Part shown: piece by piece, positions 8,660 through 14,130 of the stretch | How positions within the stretch are numbered: position 1 is the first letter of the stretch | Layout of the letters: each line of letters opens with the position of its first letter | Origin: Saprospiraceae bacterium | Lineage (GTDB): Bacteria > Bacteroidota > Bacteroidia > Chitinophagales > Saprospiraceae | NCBI GenBank assembly: GCA_016787375.1 | Contig: JAEUUM010000578.1 | Coordinates: 1-14,130, forward strand | DNA length: 14,130 nt | Direction of reading: 5' to 3' | Program-made: the position numbers and the translations under genes | Notes under the pieces: generated by a model | Seen by the model: only the letters and a program-made list of their open reading frames with translations | What the model was told of the DNA's origin: nothing | Databases searched by the model: none

Positions 8660-8672
8660 AGTAAATTAATAT

Positions 8673-9353
8673 TTATACCGGAATATTTCTTTCCAGTCCA
8701 CTCCAGAACAATTGTTCCATTTGTATGGCTTTTAAAGCTCCAGCCTTGATTAAGTTGCAGTTATTTTCGTCTTTCAAATACGGATACAAAATTTCTACCA
8801 TTTCACTATAATGTTCCACATCAAGTGAAATATGTACCTTCCAAAACTTTAGGTCACGTTGGGTGAGATAGGGAGATTTTTCCAATCCATTGAAAATAAT
8901 CTCATATTCGTCGTTTGTAAAAAATTCTGTTCCGGGTCCAAGTGCACCTATGCTTTCAAGAAAATGCTTATTTTTACAAATGTCCATCATGGTTTGGACA
9001 CAAGTTTGAGTATCAGGTAGCTTTTGGTAATTCGCAAGATTTTTAGGATCTACATCAAGCGCCTCTAAAAATTTATTGTATAATTGTCTATGCGAGCGGC
9101 TGTATCTTCCAGAGCCATGTTCTTCCCACATATTCTCTATAAGCGGCATTCTTGTAATATCATCCGGAATATTGCCAGCAGTGAATGCTAGAAAGCGAGG
9201 GAAATGGTAGCAATAATCTGCATACTGTATGGCAAAATACTGAAGCTGCTCATGACTCATGTCACCCTTTGCAATTCGCAAAAGGAAAGGGTGGTAGAGT
9301 ATTTTATCTATTTCGGGCCTTAACTCTTTTTCAAGCTTTTTAATGAACATCAT
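8673..9353 (-). CDS. Haem-oxygenase-like diiron oxidase (HDO/CADD-type, TENA/PqqC fold)
   Basis: This 226-aa all-helical protein shows the ligand pattern of haem-oxygenase-like diiron oxidases: an acidic cluster WEEHG (E77/E78) followed by H88 (SRSHRQLYNKFLEAL), a mid-protein E143 (GPGTEFF), and the C-terminal H174-x3-D178-x2-H181 (HISLDVEH). These positions are close to those recalled for the chlamydial para-aminobenzoate synthase CADD. The N-terminal FAIQYADYCYHF segment is shared with the TenA/PqqC fold. Known HDO enzymes use O2 and two metals for C-C cleavage, N-oxidation or self-sacrificing pABA synthesis, so an oxidative role is likely but the substrate is unknown. Its ATG overlaps the permease stop (ATGA), implying translational coupling. 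The second ATG, 3 nt on, would also fit. TenA thiaminase is less likely because the metal ligands are intact. Confidence 0.85.
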   Translation of the reverse strand: MMFIKKLEKELRPEIDKILYHPFLLRIAKGDMSHEQLQYFAIQYADYCYHFPRFLAFTAGNIPDDITRMPLIENMWEEHGSGRYSRSHRQLYNKFLEALDVDPKNLANYQKLPDTQTCVQTMMDICKNKHFLESIGALGPGTEFFTNDEYEIIFNGLEKSPYLTQRDLKFWKVHISLDVEHYSEMVEILYPYLKDENNCNLIKAGALKAIQMEQLFWSGLERNIPV

Positions 9354-10405
9354 ACGATTGAAAACTTAGTTTTGACAAAAAATCGGGTATAAATCTGGTA
9401 AATCAAAATCAGCAGAAAATAAAAATGAATGATCCATACCGTTTGCCCGAAAAGATCACTTAATACCGGGACTTTAGTCAAAATAGGCACAAATTCATTC
9501 AAAAATAAAAAACCATAAACTGCCAGAAATACCCAAAATAACGCAGTTGCGGTAAAGGAAAAAAGAGAAGAAATCAATTTGGGTTGTTGGTTTTCCGATC
9601 CTTTGACAACACCAAGGTATTTGTGTGGAAAAAAGGTTTTATCAAGGTAAGTGAAAATCCTGTCCTGAAAGAAACCAATGAGTACAATTATGATAACCAA
9701 AGCAAAAAGTTTGTCAATTCGGCCTTGTCTTTGTCCGGTACGCCAGATTAAAGCTCCAATACCGCCTTCATTACCCTGACTTTCAGCAATTATAATATAT
9801 GTCCAGCTTATGGCGGTTAATACTCGTATGTCATCAGAAAGCCTTGAGATTACAGATGGGATGTAGACACTTTTTATTGTTTGCCATTTGGTTGCGCCGA
9901 GTGTATAAACAGTGAGTAAATATACCTCTTTTACTTCATCAATTCTCTGAACCACGACCGGTAGCAAATAGATTAATACACCAAATGCAAGGAAATGCAC
10001 CTTCATGTCAGAACCAAGACCAAACCAAACAATAAATAAGCCTGTAACAGCTGTTAAGGGTACATATCTGAATGAATCAACGGGTTTTTGAAATAACCCT
10101 CTGAAAAAGGGAAAAAGTCCTACTATAAAACCTATTGGGATGGAGATTAAAACTGCTTCAGTGTAGCTCATTATATTCAAACCCAAAGAATAGCAAATAT
10201 TTTTGAACAATGAATTCTCACTTACCAAAAGGGGAAAAGCTTTCAGTACCTCACCGGGTTTACAAAGTATACCCTTCGGTATGATTGGCTCAGAACCAGC
10301 TGTCAGAAAAGCCCAAAATATTACTATCAAGATAAATCCGAGAACAATCAACAACAAGTTGGTCTTCTGGTCTAGTTTTCCTCTTAGTTCAAAAAGTTTT
10401 TCCAT
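9350..10405 (-). CDS. ABC transporter permease, TauC/SsuC-like, with a C-terminal two-helix extension
   Basis: This 351-aa inner-membrane protein has one N-terminal helix (about 17-36), then the binding-protein-dependent transport domain (about 70-255). It contains the RYVPLTAVTGLFIVWFGLG segment (about 113-131) and the cytoplasmic EAA-type loop EVYLLTVYTLGATKW...YIPS (160-184; G170, A171), which contacts the ATPase. The family is usually 250-280 aa. Here about 85 extra residues follow, with two more hydrophobic helices (about 277-303 and 320-341) joined by a short polar stretch. It probably works as a homodimer, since it is the only permease gene. It lies 7 bp after the binding-protein gene and overlaps the oxidase gene by 4 bp. 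The function as importer permease is secure at family level; the substrate is not. Confidence 0.93.
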   Translation of the reverse strand: MEKLFELRGKLDQKTNLLLIVLGFILIVIFWAFLTAGSEPIIPKGILCKPGEVLKAFPLLVSENSLFKNICYSLGLNIMSYTEAVLISIPIGFIVGLFPFFRGLFQKPVDSFRYVPLTAVTGLFIVWFGLGSDMKVHFLAFGVLIYLLPVVVQRIDEVKEVYLLTVYTLGATKWQTIKSVYIPSVISRLSDDIRVLTAISWTYIIIAESQGNEGGIGALIWRTGQRQGRIDKLFALVIIIVLIGFFQDRIFTYLDKTFFPHKYLGVVKGSENQQPKLISSLFSFTATALFWVFLAVYGFLFLNEFVPILTKVPVLSDLFGQTVWIIHFYFLLILIYQIYTRFFVKTKFSIV

Positions 10406-10412
10406 GAGACAA

Positions 10413-11984
10413 TTAGTTTATCAACTGAAACTCTGTTCTTCTGTTTTTAGCTTTGCATTCAGCCGTGGCATTCGATTCACAACCCTTTACAGGTGAATTC
10501 GGCCCATTGCCTACAATTACAAATCTGTTTCTTGACATATTGTATTGCAGTTGAAGGTATTTTGCAACAGATTCTGCCCTTTGAAGAGATAGCTTCCTGT
10601 TGACATCAGCACTTCCCACATTATCTGTGTTGCCTTCAATTCTGACTCTGGCATTGCTAAAAGCCCTGGCCACATCTGCAAACTGGAGATCAATTATTGT
10701 TTTCGCATTTTCATCCAACTCATATTTACCTGATGCAAAAGTGATAGAGGCCGCTTTAGATGAAATTTCAGGAACGGTTTTATCAGCAGCTGTAGGGTTG
10801 GAGAATACTTTTTGACCTTCAGCATTGTAACCCGGGCCATCTGGAAGATTTGCAGCACCCATTGCTGCACCGTAAGCCATCAAGCGCCAATTGGGTCTGT
10901 CAGCAGGTGCCTGGCCCATAGACTGATAAATGTTACCCATTTTGGTGTAAAGTGCTTCACCGGTTATTCCTTTGTATGCCGGATTTTTACCAAAGAAGTT
11001 AAGGTTGTCTCCATGAGTTGTAAGTCTAACATTGTTTATGGATACAGCAGCATCTTGTTCAGAAATACCGGTAACCTGGGCAAGTAATTTTGCAGCTTTC
11101 TGTCTGGCTGCTGCTGATGTATTTATTTCAGCGGTTGCCTTCATCCAACCTTCATAAAATTTGGCAAGTTTATCTGCATTTTTGTCAACATAAGATTTTT
11201 TGGCCATGTATACGTCAGCTATGATGTTAGAAGCTTGCTTTGTAGATTGCAGGATTTTTGAGCCTGCGACTTCACGAACAATGATTTCATCATCAGGACT
11301 CCAAACCACTGCGGCATCAACTTGACCACTCTTGAAAGCAGTAGCAGCATCAATTGCACTCGGAACCTCCTTAATCTGCTTTAGATCAGATAGCTTTAGA
11401 TTAGCCGCTTCCAACATCCATAAAAGGAATGTCATTGAAGGAGTAGATGGTGTCACAGCAACTACTTTTCCTTTCAAATCATTAAAGGTGTTTATCCCTC
11501 TTTTTGCAACAATGGCATCACCTCCTCTTGACCAGTCGCATTGAAGGACTATCTGAGGTTGATACTGGCCCAATCCGGTCATCTCTGTTGCCATGGCACT
11601 CACTTCGTTACCAAGAAGGTCCACATCACCTGATTTCCATGCGTTCCTACTCGCATCAAAGTCGTCAATTAACTTAAATTCAACTTTTATACCGTATTCT
11701 TTGTAGAAGCGACTATTTGTGGAGGCTTGCGCACCTTCATTGAAGTATAAGCCAGGTACATAACCGCCCCAGGTAAACATTTGTACAGTTAATACATCAT
11801 CGTCTTTTTTGCCATCTGATTTAAATACACCTGAGTCGGAGTCTTTAGCCTGCTGTTCACTGGTTTGTTTCATTTCTTTGCCATAATCAGTATTGTTAAG
11901 AAAATAACGGAATGCGAAGAAAATTGCCCCTAAAATTAGAGCGGTTATCAAAATTTTAGAAAATGTTGTTAGTCGTGTTTGCAT
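10413..11984 (-). CDS. Membrane-anchored ABC substrate-binding protein fused to an OmpA-like peptidoglycan-binding domain
   Basis: The 523-aa product has three parts. Residues 9-29 form an uncleaved-looking membrane anchor, followed by a charged Asp/Lys/Ser-rich linker (about 30-63). Residues about 64-395 form a type II periplasmic solute-binding domain like NrtA/SsuA/THI5: WGGYVPGLYFNEGA (about 72-85), DWSRGGDAIVAKRGI, the LKGKVVAVTPSTPSMTFLLW segment (about 170-189), and GQVDAAVVWSPDD (220-232). Residues about 411-523 are an OmpA C-terminal domain with TDNVGSADVNRKLSLQRAESVAKYL (453-477) and a terminal KNRRTEFQL (513-521). The protein would be fixed to the inner membrane at one end and bind the cell wall at the other. 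The aspartate that usually precedes the ASRL/PSRL-type motif is Ser here (S484). Two cysteines (C502, C510) sit in the last loop. No start-proximal Shine-Dalgarno is seen. Annotators may call it a phosphate-binding protein, which the neighbours do not support. Confidence 0.9.
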   Translation of the reverse strand: MQTRLTTFSKILITALILGAIFFAFRYFLNNTDYGKEMKQTSEQQAKDSDSGVFKSDGKKDDDVLTVQMFTWGGYVPGLYFNEGAQASTNSRFYKEYGIKVEFKLIDDFDASRNAWKSGDVDLLGNEVSAMATEMTGLGQYQPQIVLQCDWSRGGDAIVAKRGINTFNDLKGKVVAVTPSTPSMTFLLWMLEAANLKLSDLKQIKEVPSAIDAATAFKSGQVDAAVVWSPDDEIIVREVAGSKILQSTKQASNIIADVYMAKKSYVDKNADKLAKFYEGWMKATAEINTSAAARQKAAKLLAQVTGISEQDAAVSINNVRLTTHGDNLNFFGKNPAYKGITGEALYTKMGNIYQSMGQAPADRPNWRLMAYGAAMGAANLPDGPGYNAEGQKVFSNPTAADKTVPEISSKAASITFASGKYELDENAKTIIDLQFADVARAFSNARVRIEGNTDNVGSADVNRKLSLQRAESVAKYLQLQYNMSRNRFVIVGNGPNSPVKGCESNATAECKAKNRRTEFQLIN

Positions 11985-12002
11985 ATTACGTGGTTTATTA
12001 GA

Positions 12003-13025
12003 TTATTTAAATAATTCATCATATTGATTTACTCTCTCTGATTTATCTGTCAATTTTATAGGTTCATTTAAGTCAAGAACCACATTATCGTTGTTTGAAC
12101 TGGCAATGATATTTGCTTTGTCATTGCCAAGTAGAAGAGATACTCCTTCTTTTTCCCATTTGTCTAACATCTTAAGACCTTCCTCTTCAAAAATACCGTT
12201 TTGCAGGTCGATGGAATCCATAAAACTGCTGGACAATTCCATAAATCTCTCCATCTCACCAACCTTTTTGCTAACATCATCAGCGATCGCTTCAAGTGCC
12301 ATATCAAACATGATTTTTTTATCCGGATCCCCTGAAATTACACTCATAGCAGATTTCATGGCTGAATGACTTGCTTGAATCGCCTCTCTCTCTTGTTTTT
12401 TTACTTCAACCTGGTCAGCAATATCTTCTTTCAGAATTTCCGAATTCTCATACATTTTCACTAAAACCCTGTAAAGAATTTCCATTTTTTTATACAAATC
12501 CTCTAACCTCATGTTAGAGTCTTGCAGTCGCCCGGCTTTTCTTGTTTTTAAAATTACAATAGCATCTTTGTTTATGGTCTTTGCTTTATTTGCGAGGGAT
12601 AAATTGCTTTGTATTTCTTTTCGGTTATTAAAAATAATTTCGTTTAGTTTATGCATTTGACCCCTTAGTTTGCCTATTTGCTTTGACATTTTTGACAAGT
12701 TATTCTCAAGGTCTTCGACATAAGATTTTAGAATACCGATTGGGTCAATCTGCACAAATAACCCAGTAATCCATCGCATAACGCTTTTATAACCATAGAA
12801 TATTAAGTTTCTTAATCTAGGGTCGATAATCATGTAAATTAGCGAGGCCAAAGCAATCATCAATAAGCCAAAATATAGGGCATTTTGAGCGAGTGAAATC
12901 AAATAAGGCAGAACTTGATAAAGAAGATAACCACCTCCAATAATGATTCCACCTGCAAATAACAATCCTGTAACCCCTTCAGGTTTTTGCCAGAATGTTT
13001 TTGGTTGAAAATTGTTGTCCATCAT
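12003..13025 (-). CDS. Two-helix membrane protein with long PspA-like coiled coil
   Basis: The 340-aa product has two hydrophobic helices near the N-terminus (about 17-43 and 48-67), then a cytoplasmic, strongly charged helical region. Long coiled-coil stretches are visible at about 100-150 (YVEDLENNLSKMSKQIGKL) and 164-222. A further helical part (about 235-295) includes ALEAIADDVSKKVGEMERFM, reminiscent of the later helices of PspA/IM30. A short, poorly ordered Asn/Asp-rich tail follows. The DPIGILKSYVEDLENNL opening of the coil also recalls PspA-type proteins, but I would not assign that family firmly. It starts 7 bp after the coiled-coil gene 13033-13722 and ends 18 bp before the binding-protein fusion. 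The first of two adjacent ATGs was chosen; either is possible. A role as membrane scaffold or regulator of the transporter is inference. Confidence 0.82.
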   Translation of the reverse strand: MMDNNFQPKTFWQKPEGVTGLLFAGGIIIGGGYLLYQVLPYLISLAQNALYFGLLMIALASLIYMIIDPRLRNLIFYGYKSVMRWITGLFVQIDPIGILKSYVEDLENNLSKMSKQIGKLRGQMHKLNEIIFNNRKEIQSNLSLANKAKTINKDAIVILKTRKAGRLQDSNMRLEDLYKKMEILYRVLVKMYENSEILKEDIADQVEVKKQEREAIQASHSAMKSAMSVISGDPDKKIMFDMALEAIADDVSKKVGEMERFMELSSSFMDSIDLQNGIFEEEGLKMLDKWEKEGVSLLLGNDKANIIASSNNDNVVLDLNEPIKLTDKSERVNQYDELFK

Positions 13026-13032
13026 TTTTAAA

Positions 13033-13722
13033 TTATTTAAGGTATTCGTTCATTTTCTCAATATCCGACCTGATTTGATCGGCGATTTGATTATAGCTTG
13101 CCAAAAAGTTTTGTTTGGTCCCTTCAATTTTGTTGGAAGCCTCATTGATTTGTTGTTCCATGTCAAGCAATTGCTTTTGGTGGGCTTCAATTTCTTTAGT
13201 AAGTAGTGTTATTTGCTTTGTTTTCTCTGAAATATTAGCCTTTATTTTCTCTACTTCTGTCTGTTTATCACCAATTTGCTTTTGCATTTGAGATTTGAGG
13301 GTTTCTTCAAATGTCTTTTCCTCTTTGGCTAAAACGTCCAGGTAATATTTTGCGGCATCTGTGAGTGAGTTCGGAGTTGCACCCATGGTCTGTGCAACCG
13401 CAAAGGCTGACTGGAAACGCGTTTTCTCATCCATTGATAATTTGGCAAGTGAAGTAAGAGATTGTTTATATTCGAGGTAATCAAACCCTTCTTTTCCGTG
13501 TTGTTGGATTGCATTGTACAAAACGTTCAGGAATTTTTCTTCAACTTTTGCCTCAACTTTTGTGGTTTGTGATGAGGCTGGCTTTGATTCAGACGCTGTC
13601 ACAGTGGTAGAATCTATATTTCGTTCTGTTTCATTTGAAGCAGTTGTTTCAGTCTGAGTGTTATCAGGTGCAACGGGATCCTGAACAATGAAAATAGATT
13701 TAAGATTCTTTAAAATATCCAT
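13033..13722 (-). CDS. Soluble coiled-coil protein of unknown function (first gene of the operon)
   Basis: The 229-aa product has no signal peptide or membrane helix. Residues 1-13 (MDILKNLKSIFIV) are short and could form an amphipathic helix. Residues about 15-58 are a low-complexity Thr/Ser/Glu linker. Residues about 60-132 form a compact helical region (FLNVLYNAIQQHGKEGFDYL, MDEKTRFQSAFAVAQTMGAT), and about 133-229 is a long heptad-rich coiled coil ending near MNEYLK. I do not recognise the family. As the first operon gene, directly before a membrane coiled-coil protein, it may form a complex with that protein. The stop lies 7 bp before the next start. A cytoplasmic location is inferred from the lack of export signals. 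Confidence 0.82.
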   Translation of the reverse strand: MDILKNLKSIFIVQDPVAPDNTQTETTASNETERNIDSTTVTASESKPASSQTTKVEAKVEEKFLNVLYNAIQQHGKEGFDYLEYKQSLTSLAKLSMDEKTRFQSAFAVAQTMGATPNSLTDAAKYYLDVLAKEEKTFEETLKSQMQKQIGDKQTEVEKIKANISEKTKQITLLTKEIEAHQKQLLDMEQQINEASNKIEGTKQNFLASYNQIADQIRSDIEKMNEYLK

Positions 13723-14065
13723 ATAAGTACCATTTTAGGAATATGCATATAATAGTTTTTTGGAGTCACAAGTTCTGCTTTGTCGACCAAACCAATGCAA
13801 CATTCGTCAAAGATCAATAAAACTGAGGTAAAGTTAATCAAATCAAAATAATTTTTTCCCAAACACTTATTCATGACTTTGATTTTGGGAATAATATATA
13901 ATTTCACGTACTTTGCGATTGTATAAGCATTTAATCTTGCTTTTGTTGGACTTGTGTACTGGTTAAGAAAATTGCCGGAATGAGCGGAATTGCTTATTCC
14001 TCTATTGGTTTATATTTTGCCAATTATTTTAGTATTGATTCATTTTTAAATAATTAAAACGATAT
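13723..14065. other. Non-coding region upstream of the operon
   Basis: These 343 bp hold no convincing gene; a short minus-strand frame at 13710-13907 overlaps the operon start and shows no protein-like character. The region must contain the operon promoter, yet I find no exact TAnnTTTG on the minus strand. The nearest is TTATTTTG (complement of 13844-13851), with one mismatch and no matching -33 box. An inverted repeat at 13977-14000 is the only clear structure. Confidence 0.6.
13977..14000. repeat. Imperfect inverted repeat (possible operator or RNA hairpin)
   Basis: GGAATGAGC (13977-13985) and GCTTATTCC (13992-14000) pair over 9 positions with one G:T, around a GGAATT loop. GGAAT occurs a further time in the loop. 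There is no T-run directly after either arm, so a terminator is unlikely. It lies about 65 bp before the plus-strand start at 14066 and about 255 bp upstream of the operon's first codon, so it could be a regulator site for either. Confidence 0.35.
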
Positions 14066-14130
14066 ATGATTTCGCATCCAAGTGTGTCAGTTTCTTCAGA
14101 AATTCAGAGGTTGTTAAAAGTGATAGTGCA
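14066..14130 (+). CDS. Possible start of a plus-strand gene cut by the window edge
   Basis: An ATG at 14066 opens a frame that stays open to the end of the window (21 full codons, beginning MISHPSVSVSSEIQRLL). A stop codon lies 15 bp upstream in the same frame. The peptide looks protein-like but is too short to assign. Transcription would diverge from the operon. It may be chance. Confidence 0.3.
   Translation, partial: MISHPSVSVSSEIQRLLKVIV

Larger units (their letters stand above)
5386..13722 (-). other. Predicted eight-gene operon: tethered ABC importer, diiron oxidase, coiled-coil and secreted proteins
   Basis: Eight consecutive minus-strand genes are separated by 7, 18, 7, -4 (overlap), 13, 21 and 22 bp, in transcription order from 13722. 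No promoter-sized gap or terminator hairpin interrupts them, so co-transcription is very likely. The order is coiled-coil protein, membrane coiled-coil protein, substrate-binding/OmpA fusion, permease, diiron oxidase, ATPase, secreted protein A, secreted protein B. All three core parts of an importer are present (solute-binding protein, permease, ATPase), with the oxidase placed inside the transporter gene set. A joint function is inferred from layout alone. Confidence 0.82.

Noticed and set aside
8673..9353. Annotation as TenA thiaminase II or PqqC
   Set aside because: The fold is shared, but the full HDO metal-ligand set (acidic cluster, H88, E143, H174/D178/H181) argues for a diiron oxidase, and no thiamine or PQQ genes are nearby.
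10413..11984. Annotation as a phosphate (PstS-type) binding protein
   Set aside because: There is a single TauC-type permease and a TauB-type ATPase instead of PstC/PstA/PstB, and the binding domain reads as NrtA/SsuA/THI5-like.
13710..13907. 65-codon minus-strand frame overlapping the start of the first operon gene
   Set aside because: It overlaps the better-supported coiled-coil gene, has no recognisable domain, and its composition looks like AT-rich non-coding DNA.
1..14130. CRISPR arrays, tRNA or rRNA genes, insertion sequences, toxin-antitoxin or phage genes
   Set aside because: No repeat-spacer pattern, transposase, integrase, terminal inverted repeats or RNA-gene signatures were seen.

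Overview
The window looks like chromosomal DNA from a member of the Bacteroidota. It is AT-rich and starts lack obvious Shine-Dalgarno sequences. Two sites match the Bacteroidota promoter TTTG-N(about 19-22)-TAnnTTTG. One secreted protease carries a type IX secretion (T9SS) C-terminal sorting domain. Saprospiraceae/Chitinophagales-like bacteria would fit, but the genus cannot be fixed from this sequence alone.

Layout. (1) Positions 1-379, minus strand: the N-terminal 126 codons of glycine dehydrogenase (gcvP), cut by the window edge. (2) 380-589: a divergent promoter region. (3) 590-3085, plus strand: a ten-helix P-type cation ATPase of the PEEIP type, ending in a strong bidirectional terminator hairpin (3115-3148). 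(4) 3173-5083, minus: a secreted M43 (pappalysin/cytophagalysin) metalloprotease with FN3, PPC and T9SS sorting domains. (5) 5084-5385: a non-coding gap. (6) 5386-13722, minus: eight tightly packed genes, with gaps of 7-22 bp and one 4-bp overlap, that look like one operon. (7) 13723-14065: non-coding, with an imperfect inverted repeat. (8) 14066-14130, plus: the possible start of another gene.

The eight-gene operon is the most interesting part. In transcription order it encodes: a soluble coiled-coil protein; a two-helix membrane protein with a long PspA-like coiled-coil region; a membrane-anchored ABC substrate-binding protein (nitrate/sulfonate/thiamine-precursor type) fused to an OmpA-type peptidoglycan-binding domain; a TauC/SsuC-like permease with two extra C-terminal helices; a haem-oxygenase-like diiron oxidase (HDO/CADD-type); a TauB/SsuB-like ATPase; and two secreted proteins that share a C-terminal sequence pattern resembling, from memory, the last domain of GldM.

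The simplest reading is an importer held between the inner membrane and the cell wall, whose cargo or product is handled by a metal-dependent oxidase, with coiled-coil and exported accessory proteins. The substrate cannot be read from the sequence. The coupling of these parts is inferred from gene order, not shown.
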